Assembly: GCA_033961575.1 (NCBI GenBank)
Contig: CM066736.1
Coordinates: forward strand, 77,958,852 to 78,022,851
Length of the DNA: 64,000 nucleotides
From: Aselliscus stoliczkanus
Lineage: Eukaryota; Chordata; Mammalia; Chiroptera; Hipposideridae
Direction: 5' to 3'
In this document: positions 38,577 through 48,065 of the stretch, one piece after another
How the letters are laid out: every line of letters starts with the position of its first letter
Numbering within the stretch: position 1 is the stretch's first letter
Position numbers and translations under genes: made by a program
Notes under the pieces: generated by a model
What the model was told of the DNA's origin: nothing
Seen by the model: the letters and a program-made list of their open reading frames with translations, nothing else
The model's database searches: none

Positions 38577-38697
38577 TTGGGTGGTGAACACAATGTGATA
38601 TGTAGATTATGTTATTACAGAATTCTACATCTAAAACCTATGTAACTTGACTAACCATTGTCACCCCAATAAACTTTAGTTAAAAAAAAAAATGAAA
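38577..38697 (+). mobile_element. Short L1 3' UTR fragment inside the larger L1
   Basis: GGTGAACACAATGTGATATG, then CACCCCAATAAAC and a poly(A), is the same 3' end seen at 13877-13980. It is inserted in, or joined to, the larger L1 and is immediately followed by the SINE at 38699. Confidence 0.6.
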
Positions 38698-38698
38698 T

Positions 38699-39120
38699 GG
38701 GCTGGCCAAATGGCGCATTCATTGGGAGCTGGTTTTGGTATGCCAGCGGCCCCGGTTCGGATCCCACATATGAGGGTCAGTGACAGTGCCCTCCACGGCT
38801 AACAACAGCTCCACCTGGAGCTGGGCTGTGTGAGCCTCGTTGATGGTATAGGCTGCAGCCCCTGCTGCAGTGGGCTGCCATACGCTACAGTGAGCGGGCG
38901 GCAGCCAGCGTGAGCTGCCAATAGCCGCGGTGAGCGACCATCCAGAGGCCTGCCACCGATCTGTCTCATCCGGGAAAATCGCAATGATGATACCAACATA
39001 GGCCAGTGAAGCGACATCCTCCACAACTGGACTGAGGAACAAACGGACAGCGGCTTGTCTGTTCCCCTTCCCTGATTCTCCAATGCTGTTCCCCTCCCCC
39101 AATTCCCCAATAAAATCTTA
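38699..39120 (+). mobile_element. GGCCGGCC SINE, family A long form, inside L1
   Basis: Full head, body and CCCCAATAAAATCTTAAAA tail. AAATGAAA occurs at both ends. It interrupts the L1 at 38030-42372, so it is younger than that L1. Confidence 0.88.
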
Positions 39121-40824
39121 AAAAAAAAAAAATGAAACTATTATAAACAGTTTATATAAAACAAATTAGATGACCTAGAAGAAATGGATACATTTCTAGA
39201 AACATGCAACCTACCAAAACTGAATAATGAAGAAATAGAAAATGTGAACAGAACAATAATGAGTTAAGGAAATTGAATCTGTAATCAGAAATTTCCCAAC
39301 AAAGAAAAGTCCAGGAACAGATGGCATCACTTGTCAATTTCTACTGAACGTTTAAAGAAGACTTAATACCAGTCCTCAACTCTTCCAAAAAAATTGAAGA
39401 GGATGGAGCACTTCCTAATTGATTTTGCAAGGCTAGTATTACCTTGATACCAAAGCCAGACAAAGACAGTCCAAGACAAGAAATTAAAGGCTAATACTGC
39501 AGATAAACATAGGTGCAAAAATTCTCACAAAATATTAGCAAACTGAATTTACCAGCAAGTTAAAAGGTCATATACCATGATCAAGTGGGATTTATCCCTA
39601 GGATGCAAAAATAGTTCAGGATAAACAAATCAATACATGTGATACACCACATTAATAAAATGAAAGATAAAACTTATATGATCATCTCAACAGATGCAGA
39701 AAAGGCATTGTACAAAATTTACCATCTTTTCCTCATAAAAACTCTCAATTAATTATATATAGAAGGAACATTACTCAACATAATAAAGACCACATGTGAT
39801 AAATCTATAGCTAACACCGCAGTCATAGTAAAATGTTGAAAGTTTTTCCCCTAAGATAAGGGGTGGGTGTTCACTGTCACCACTTCTTTTCAACATAATA
39901 CTGGATGTTTTAGCCCAAGTAATTAGGCAAGCAAAAGAAATAAAAGTCATCCTCATAAATCAGAAAGGAAGAGGCAAAATTGCCTCTCTTTGCAAATGAT
40001 ACGATCCTATATATAGAAAATCCTTAAAGTCTCCACAAAAAAGGTATTAGATCTAATCAACGAATTCAGTAAAGTTGCAAGTTACAAAATGAACATACAG
40101 AAATTAGTAGCATTTCTATATACCAACAATGAAGTATGTAAAAAAGAAATTTAGAAAACAATCACATTTACAATAGTACCAAAAACAATAAAATACTTAG
40201 GAATAAATTTAACCAAGGAGGTGAAAGATCTGTAGAGTGAAAATTACAAAATACTGATGCAAGTAAGTGAAGAAGACAAATAAGTGTAAATATATCCTGT
40301 GTTTGTGGATTATAATAATTAATATTGTTTAAATGCCCATGCTAACCAAAGCAATGTATAGATTCAATGTAACCTGTATCAAAATTTCAATGGCATTGCT
40401 GCAGAAACAGAAAAAACAGAACAAAACAATCCTAATATTCATTTGGAACCATGAAAGATCCAGAATAGCCAAAGCAGTCTTCAGCAAGAACAAAGCTGGA
40501 GGCATCACGCTTTCTGCTTTCAAGTTGTATTTCAAAGCTCTAGCAATCAAAACAGTATTGTACTGGCATAAAAATAGACAAATAGACCAATGGAACACAA
40601 TAGAGGGCCCATAAATAAACCCTCACATATACAGTCAACTTACCTGTGACAAAGTCACCAAGAAGACAATGGAGAAAGGATAGTCTACTTAATAAACGTT
40701 GTGAGATAACTGAATATCCACATGAAAAAGAATGAAATTGAACTCTTATCTTACACCATACATAAAAATCAACTCAAAATGGATGAAACACTTAAATATA
40801 AGACCTGAAGTTATAAAACTACTA

Positions 40825-40906
40825 TTGGGTTGTTGGAAAAGTCATGATGTATTTTTTTCTATGTTTTTTCTTGCAAAAATGTGTCATGACTTTTCCGACA
40901 ACCCAA
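40825..40906. mobile_element. 82-bp palindromic mariner MITE
   Basis: It starts TTGGGTTGTTGGAAAAGTCA and ends in the inverted copy TGACTTTTCCGACAACCCAA, with TA on both sides (40823-40824 and 40907-40908). The whole element is nearly a perfect hairpin with only a short centre, typical of a mariner-derived MITE. It lies in the L1 at 38030-42372. Confidence 0.9.
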
Positions 40907-41697
40907 TAAAATAAAACACAGGGTAAAACTCCTGGACATTGATCTTGGCAGTGAGTTTTTGGATATGGCACCAGAAGTACAGGCAAAAAAAAAAAAAAAT
41001 AGACAAATGGGACTAAATCAAACTAAAGAGATTTTATTGAACAAAGAAAGGAAAGATCAACAAAAGTAGAATGGCAACCTATGGAATGAGAGAAAAACTA
41101 TATATCTGGTAAGAGGTTAATATCCAAAATATAGAAGAAACTCATTTAGCTCAACAGCAAAAAGATAAGTAACCTACTTTTAAAATGGGCAAAAGGACCT
41201 AAATAGGAAATTTTCCAAACAACACGTGCAGATGGTCAACAGGTATATGAAAAAATGTTCAACATGACTAATCTTCAGGGAAATGCAAGTCAAAATCACA
41301 ATGAAATATCACCTCATACCTGTTTGGATGGCTTTTATCAAAAGGTCCAATGATAACAAGTGTTGGCAAGGATGTGGCGAAAAGAGAAAGCTTAAGCACT
41401 GTTGATGAAGATGTAAATTTGTGCAGCCACTATGGAAAACAATACAGAGGCTTCTAAAAAATATAAATTAAAATAGAACTGCCATATGATTCAGCAATTC
41501 CTCTTCTAGGTATATATCAAAAGGAAATGAAATCAGTATTTTGAAGAGATATCTGCACCACGGTGTCACTGCACCATTATTCACGGTAAAAATATAGGAA
41601 AAAAAGTGTCTGTCAATGGATGAGTGATTAAAGAAAATGTAGTGTGTGCATGTCTATATATTTATATTTATTTATATATTCATATATGTCCTATATA

Positions 41698-41827
41698 CAA
41701 AGGGTGTCAAAAATATATACACATTTTAAGAAAGGAAAAAAGTTATATTAAAATTATAACACTCAATATATATCAATAACAAAAGATGAATACAAGTTAT
41801 GTGTATACATTTTTTTGGCATCCCTGG
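41698..41827 (+). mobile_element. Mariner-like MITE of the GGGTGCC family, internally deleted
   Basis: Ends CAAAGGGTGTCAAAAATATA and the inverted TTTTTTTGGCATCCCTGG are flanked by TA. The interior (AAGAAAGGAAAAAAGT, CAATAACAAAAGATGAATAC) matches the reverse complement of 43528-43763 but lacks about 105 bases, including the coding remnant. Confidence 0.82.
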
Positions 41828-42372
41828 TATACACATACACACACAATGGGATATTAATCAGCCTTTCAAAAGAAGAAGATACTGTCATATACTACAACAT
41901 GGATGAATCATTATTCTGCATGAAATAAGCCAGACATATCATATAATAAAAAGACAAATACTGTGTAATCTCACTTGTATGTGAAATCTAAAATAAAGTT
42001 GACCTCTCATCAATAGAGAATATAATGGTGTTTACCATAGGGAGGGGGAGGGGAGATGTTGGTCGAAGGGTACCAACTTTCTATAAGATGAATACTCATA
42101 AGTTCCAAAGACTAATGTACAGCATAGACACTATAGTTAATAATAATGTATTGTATACTTGAAATTTGCCAAGAGAGTATATTTCCAGTGTTCTCACCGC
42201 ACACATTCATGGTAGCTATATGATGTGATAGGATGTCTTAATTAGCTTAGTCGCAGTAATCATTTTACAACATATACACATATTAGACATGTTGGACACT
42301 TTAAATATATACAATTTTTTTTATTTGTCAGTCATACATCCGTAAAGCTGGAAAAAATAGAACAATAATAAA

Positions 42373-43527
42373 CTCTTTACATACTTAAAAAAGTGAAGTT
42401 ATGATGATCAGATAGTGCTGAGGTTGCAGCCTTTCACCTCTTTACTTCCAGTTGCTCCTCAATCTATCAGTTCATGTAAAACAATTAAACAAACACATGC
42501 CCAAGGGAATTATTTTTCAGAACACATAAGTATCTTGCTCTTGAAAAGTTTAAAATGGTTAAAGAGAGGAATCTTAGGCACGAAAAGCAATGTGAGAACA
42601 ATACAAGGCAATGTATAATCAAGTACTAAATTAGGCTGTACAGACAATACATGCTATAGGCATTCAGAAAAAGGAATCTGTGTGGGCTGATGTTGTCAGG
42701 GAAAATCTCACAATAAGATGAGCCCTTGTCTGATCTTTAAGGGATGACAAGATTTTGAAATGGTTTTCTTGAAACCTCGTTTTTTGTCCTTTGTGGAAGA
42801 TATGTTCATCCCACTGTCTTTCTGGCCTTATAAATTAAAATCTGTCATTGCTTAGAAGGCCAGCATTGTTAGCTTTTTCTTTCTCAAGATATCCAGAGGA
42901 GTAGGCTTTTTACACTCCAAAGGAATGTGTAGAAGCTCTTTAGGACTATGCTGGATGCTGAGTGATTGTGGTGGGGAACTTAAAGGGATCTTCACAACCA
43001 TGTTTTTCCAAATCCACATTTTCTCTCAGGCTGTGTTTTCAAATAGCTCTCAATAGGGCCAGTACTGTACTCCTTGTGGGTGTTTAAAAAATAATAATAA
43101 TAATTGTGAGAGTGTTTTTTGTTATAACAGCAATGTGGGTGGAGCATGTACTACTTATAATTAGTGGACAAGAACTGGAAGGGAGGTGAGGGCTGTAGGA
43201 GATAGCCCCACACAACAAAGGCTGTCCTTCATCCTATACGTTTATAATTATATAACTGGACAATCCTTTATATTAGAAACATAAATAAAACTCCCTGAGG
43301 TCAGACTCTAACTCCATTTTACATGTGTAACACAAAGCATCTCTTGCGTAGACTTGACATGCACTGAAATTTTCAAGAATATAACTTCAGTCATACGAGG
43401 CATTATTGTTCATTGTTTTGCGTAAAACATTACCAAGAGTTTTCACTAGGCCAGAATACTATGTCACTGATAGCAATGGTGCTTGAGATATTTGAGGAAT
43501 CAATGCCATATGCCATGTCTGTCTATA
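42373..43527. other. Intron, no gene seen
   Basis: Unique-looking DNA between the L1 tail and the transposase-bearing mariner remnant. Confidence 0.45.
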
Positions 43528-43763
43528 CCAGGGGTGCCAAAAAATATACACAGGTGGACACTTTGGTCAACGTTGCTCAAGCAGTAGTTCTCCATAATCA
43601 GAAGTATCTGGATGCTGATGGTAACCACTTTGAGCACCTCTTGTAATTGCAGAAGTCAAATGTGACTTGTATTCATCTTTTGTTATCGTTTTACTTTGAG
43701 TATTACAATTTTAATACAGCTTTGCTTTCTTAAAATGTGTATACAATTTTTTGGCACCCTCTG
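43528..43763 (+). mobile_element. Mariner-like element of the GGGTGCC family with a transposase tail remnant
   Basis: Terminal repeats CCAGGGGTGCCAAAAAATAT and TTTTTTGGCACCCTCTG are flanked by TA. The + strand reads LVNVAQAVVLHNQKYLDADG then NHFEHLL and a stop, which resembles the C-terminus of mariner transposases, where an aromatic residue after GNHFEHL ends the protein. The catalytic DDD region is absent, so it cannot move by itself. It is 236 bases long, an internal deletion derivative that kept the end of the gene. Confidence 0.75.
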
Positions 43764-44365
43764 TATATGTGGGTATGAGAGCATCACCATTTAATCCTGC
43801 TATTGTATATATTTAAAATGTACAGCATATTTAATATGTATATACATTGAGCACTTCCATTGAACTGTACTTTTTAAAACTTTCAACTCTTTTCTTCTTT
43901 ATATCATGTTGAAATTTTCAATCCTATGTGGAGGTAGGTTATGTGACTTAATGTTTACCAGGATAGTAAATGAGACATTAAAAATATTTTTATATAAATT
44001 GAGTGTTATATCTAAAATGGTTAAGAATCACTGACAAGGCACTGGTGTCTTGAGACATTTGCTGTGCTTTGGAATTGGAAGACTTGGTAGGGGAGTTCTT
44101 CTGCCTCTCCTCCCTTCAGTATAAATCTCAACAACTCATTTAATCACTGTGTTTTTTCCTCACTGAATACAAAGGAGTGATGACAATATCTTCAAGGCTG
44201 ATGTGAGGATCAAGAATCAAATGGGATCTCTATCCAACTTTCTGAACTGAGGCAAGAGCACCCCTCGGCGTACACAGTCATATGTACGTCAGAGGGTACT
44301 CACCATGAGGTAAACACATTGTAGTCTTGTTGGCTTATTAAATCTGGTGGTCAGAAAGGAATATA

Positions 44366-44371
44366 GTGCTC

Positions 44372-44422
<51 letters not shown>

Positions 44423-44473
44423 GGCCCCTGCGCAAGGATGACACGCAAATTCGTGAAGCGTTCCATAATTTTT
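44366..44473 (+). ncRNA. U6 snRNA-like sequence (5' part of the chimera)
   Basis: It is near-identical to mammalian U6 over the 5' stem-loop, the ATACAGAGA box, the AGC triad region and the 3' end. One A is inserted before the terminal T run. It is probably non-functional because it lacks U6 upstream promoter elements and carries L1-type target-site duplications. Confidence 0.9.
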
Positions 44474-44698
44474 TATTTCTGTGCCATCAAATATAGGTAA
44501 AATTATCAACTGTGCAATTTCTGCTGTTTAAATGGAATGATTGGCCTCCTTGGCCCTAAATGAAAGGGCTGATGTTTTAAGTTGCCTATTTTATTGTAAA
44601 TCCATCCTAATTTTTAAAAAATTTGGTTGAATGTTATTCTTGTTAGTGAAAACTTTTAGTGTTAAATAAACTGCAATAATCCTTAAAAAAAAAAAAAA
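44366..44698 (+). pseudogene. U6 snRNA-mRNA 3' end chimeric retropseudogene
   Basis: Positions 44366 to about 44473 are an almost complete U6 snRNA (GTGCTCGCTTCGGCAGCACA start, through GAAGCGTTCCAT and a T run) with one extra A near its 3' end. It is joined directly to about 210 bases that look like an mRNA 3' UTR, with AATAAA at 44665-44670 and an A14 tail at 44685-44698. A 13-base duplication, AGAAAGGAATATA, flanks the whole unit at 44353-44365 and 44698-44710, so both parts were inserted together. There is no proximal sequence element or TATA box upstream, so the U6 part is not a normal Pol III gene. This is the known L1 template-switch product, in which L1 reverse transcriptase jumps from one RNA to U6. 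The donor mRNA was not recognised. Confidence 0.9.
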
Positions 44699-45174
44699 GA
44701 AAGGAATATAAAACATTACTTGATAACAAATACAGAGATATTGTTGGCTTGACTTTAACATTTCCATGAATTGTTAAGATGGCAAATGAGCCATTGAAGA
44801 CTTTCCATTTTGTTCCTATACCTCCAAGGGTAATAAATGCATTCTGTTCTGCCTTTAGAGATACTTCGGTAGAAAATCCTGAGAAGCTCTGACATGCTTT
44901 ATAATTTGTAAATCAGTTACTATTATCTCAATAAAACTCCAAGGGAGGGGGTGCATGAAATTCCAAAGATATTAAAGCAATTTAGGGATTATAATGAGAT
45001 AACCAAACCTTCTGAAAATTCCCTTTAGGGTTGATGAATAATCACAGGGAAATCCTGGAAGGTTGATAGACGCCTGCAGGGACTTTTATAAGTACTTGGA
45101 ATAGTCAAGGGGAATGAGAACATATTTTCATCTTTCTCTATATGTCTATCAACTCAATATTCTTTATGCTAAAA

Positions 45175-45385
45175 CCCACCACTGATTAAATTTACTATGT
45201 ACCAGATAGTAAGCCAAGCAGTTTGTATCTCTCCTTTATTTTAGTCCTTACAACATACCTGTAGTAGGTGTGTTATCTTTATTTTGCTGAAATATACCCT
45301 GTGGAAAAGAGAGGTTATGTAACTTGCCCAAGGTTACACAGTTATAATGACAGAAAAGGAATTGAAACCCAAGTTGTTGTGTTTT
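45175..45385. mobile_element. MIR remnant
   Basis: TACTATGTACCAGATAGTAA, AGTCCTTACAACATACC, AGAGAGGTTATGTAACTTGC and CCAAGGTTACACAGTTATAA match MIR. Confidence 0.72.
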
Positions 45386-45589
45386 TCTCCAAAGTCTAAG
45401 AGCTGTTAGTTTCTAAGAGAGAACGGATTCCAAGTTCTAAGGTGTTACATGGCCCCTTGCTCAACTGGCATTTACCTGTGTATTGAGCCATCTTGACCTT
45501 AAACAGACAGCATTTCTAACAGATTCCCAGCTTATGCTGATGCTGTTAGACCAAAGACTAGACTGAAAACCATTGCTAGAGACCCAAGA

Positions 45590-45890
45590 GCAGAAACTGG
45601 CAAACAACCAGCTAAGAAATGTCTTTTACATTTTTAAATGGTTGAAGGAAATCAAAAGAAAATTAATATTTCCTGACATGTGACCAGTATGCAAAATTTG
45701 AAATGTAATGTTTATTAATAAAGTTTTGTTGGAGCACATTATGTAATGTCTATGGCTGTTTCTCACTGTCACGTCAAAGCTAAGTAGTGGTAACAGAGCT
45801 GAGTAGTTGTGACAGTGATCTTATGGCTCGCAGGCCTAAAATAGTTACTATCTGGCACTTTACAGAATCGCTTTGCTTACCACCCCATCC
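45590..45890. mobile_element. Old hAT-Charlie element
   Basis: AGCAGAAACTGGCAAACAAC, AATAAAGTTTTGTTGGAGCA, ATGTCTATGGCTGTTT, AATAGTTACTATCTGGCAC and TTTACAGAATCGCTTTGC follow the same Charlie family as 4690-5045. Confidence 0.68.
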
Positions 45891-45894
45891 TCCC

Positions 45895-46025
45895 TAAAAC
45901 ATTGTCAGTCCCAGCTGCACATTGGGCTCACCTGGGGAGCTTTATAAAATCCTGATGTCTGGGTTCCACCGCCAGAGTTTCTGATGTAATTGGTCTGGAA
46001 TATAACCTGGTGGATCCATAATGTT
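45895..46025. mobile_element. MER5A-type hAT remnant
   Basis: CACCTGGGGAGCTTTATAAA, TGTCTGGGTTCCACCGCCAG and AGTTTCTGATGTAATTGGTC match MER5A. It abuts a Charlie element. Confidence 0.6.
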
Positions 46026-46273
46026 TAAACATATCTCTGTATTCTGCCTAAAGCAAGCAAACCTACCAACGTTATTCTGTGTATAAGAAAGTGCTATTCT
46101 AATCTCTTTATTTTATAAATAAGGAAAATGTACACAGATATGAATTATTTATCCTTATTAACAGATATTGTTGCTGTGATTGTATTATTAGTAAGTTGTA
46201 ATAGCATGTTGCTGAAATATTTTCAAAACACATTTTATAAAAACTAGGCTATATTCTGAAAGTATTACACGCT

Positions 46274-46620
46274 TGCCTTAATCTGTTTGGGCTGCTATAG
46301 TAAAATACTCTAGACTGAAGGGTTTATGAACAACAGAAATTTATTTCTCTCAGAGGCCTGGACGTCCGAGATTAAGGCACCGGCAGACTCAGTGTCTGGT
46401 GGGAGTCTGCTTCCTAGGTCTTAGTCGGCTGGCTGCCTGTTCAATGTGTCTTCACATGGTGGAAGGGGCAAGGAAGCTTTCTGGGGTCTCTTTTATAAGG
46501 ACACCAATCCCATCCAGAAGGACCTAATCACCTCTCCAAGGCCTCACCTCCAAATGTTACATTTAGGATTAAGTTTCAGCATATGGGCTTTGAGGAAACA
46601 CAAACATTCAGTCTATAGCA
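46274..46620 (-). mobile_element. MLT1-type (ERVL-MaLR) LTR remnant
   Basis: Read on the minus strand, it follows the MLT1 LTR pattern: a TGCTATAGACTGAATG start, a GGAGGTGATTAGGTCC-like block, ATAAAAGAGACCCCAGA, CCACCATGTGAAGACAC, an AAATAAATTTCTGTTG polyadenylation block, and a CAGATTAAGGCA end. It is an old, placental-wide fossil with many substitutions. Confidence 0.75.
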
Positions 46621-47079
46621 ATGTTCATTGAATGAAAGAAAAAAAAAAGAAATACAAAGGAAACATATGTAGATGTCAGATTCTAAACTCAGTGCATAAG
46701 GTAAACATTGACTAGAGTCGAGTGTATTCACTCCACAGTCACTTTTTCACTACAGAGCCCGGTAAAGTAAGTAGTTGGCTTGTGTTTAAGGGCCATGCTT
46801 CAAGAAAAGTATAGCACACACTAGAATTGTATGTCTTTCAGGGAGATGGCTATGCTACAGGCGGCACTCAGGAGCTAAGACCACTCAGGAATAGATAGAC
46901 TCCTGTCCCTTGTACCATGATTATCCCCTGACCCCTGCTTACTGAGAACAGCAATAGGAAAACCCCCACGCAGGTCTTAGAATTTCCTTCCTTCCTGTGT
47001 CTTTATAGCTCCCATTGACTGAGAGGACAGTTGAATAAATAATAGTTCATTGTGGGTGGTGTCAATGTAGTACACAGAA

Positions 47080-47164
47080 TAGTATAAAATAAAAAACATG
47101 TAAGGTAATGTCTAAGTGATCTTCCTAAGCCCAGTCTCAATCCCCAGTGATAAGCACTGTCAAA

Positions 47165-47219
<55 letters not shown>

Positions 47220-48065
47220 TCTCACCTGCCACAATTATATGCAAATATACACACAAATACAGGCTCACATTATACAAACTCTTTAGCAACTTTATTTTTA
47301 CAGTTAATGTTATAACTTGGACATCTTTTGATATAAGAATATTCACATGTACCTCATACTGTTCTAATAATTGCATAATATTCAGTGGCATAGAAGAACT
47401 ATAACCTTACAAACAAGTCTTGCACTAATGGATATTTACAATAAATGTGTATATGTAATATATATGTGTAGATAGATCTTTAGGTCTATGTATAGCTATA
47501 CCAATATCTATATCTATATCTAGGAATTATTCCTGGTGTTGAATAACTACATCACAGAGAATATTGTTTTTATAATATTTTATAGATTACCTTTCAAAAG
47601 TTTTCACCAGTTAATGCATTCCCATTAATCACTTGATAGATCTATCAATTTAAACATATTTCCTAATTTTCTATGCTTTTCCATAAATATGAATGTGGTA
47701 GAACATTTTTGTGTTTTGTGGTCTTTTTGTTAATAGCTCCTTTATGTTCTTTGCCTTTTGTATTCAGTTTTATATTTTTATTTATAGATTTATGAAAATT
47801 CTTTGTATTTTAAGAAATTTTTCATTGAATATGTTGCAGATTTTTTTTTTCAGTTTGTCATTGTATATAATTTAGTCAAGCAAGTTTTCAAAAATTTTTT
47901 ACATAATCACAATTGTTTATCTTTTCTTATATGGCTTCAGGCTTCTCCACTCCAGTATTATACACTCCAAATCTCAAAATAAATATGTTTTCTTCTAATA
48001 TGTTTATGGTTTTAATTTTTGTGTTTAATTCTTTCAAAATTAAGAATCCATCCAGACTATTTTGA
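47080..48065 (-). mobile_element. Antisense L1 3' region, old
   Basis: T-rich text such as TTTGCCTTTTGTATTCAG, TTTGTATTTTAAGAAATTT and TCAGTTTGTCATTG is typical of the 3' part of old L1 (L1MC/ME type) read backwards. It contains a CA microsatellite at 47170-47216. The boundaries are approximate. Confidence 0.5.
47170..47216. repeat. (AC)n microsatellite
   Basis: About 23 uninterrupted AC units. Confidence 0.97.

Larger units (their letters stand above)
38030..42372 (+). mobile_element. Degenerate L1 LINE: ORF2 part and 3' end
   Basis: Translated pieces match L1 ORF2 in order. There is a WKLNNTLLN-like region near 38070. An EFCQ..LIPKPDKD-like reverse transcriptase region lies near 39350-39480. 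SPLLFNI..LFADD-like sequence follows near 39880-40010. The stretch AMYRFN...FIWNHERSRIAKA...KAGGIT...HKNRQIDQWN is at 40333-40600, then [13 protein letters not shown] near 40745. An L1 3' UTR ends near 42372 with AAAGCTGGAAAAAA. Many frameshifts and stops make it inactive. Later insertions interrupt it: an L1 3' fragment at about 38577-38697, a SINE at 38699-39120, a mariner MITE at 40825-40906 and a mariner-like element at 41698-41827. Confidence 0.85.

Noticed and set aside
40333..40614. 93-codon open frame with strong protein similarity
   Set aside because: It is a surviving piece of L1 ORF2 (FIWNHERSRIAKA, HKNRQIDQWN), not a host gene.
43413..43646. Complete 77-codon gene
   Set aside because: The first half is flanking DNA; only the last part belongs to a mariner transposase tail, and the catalytic domain is missing.
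44366..44473. Functional U6 snRNA gene
   Set aside because: No TATA box or proximal sequence element upstream, a tail-fused mRNA part and L1-type duplications show a retropseudogene.
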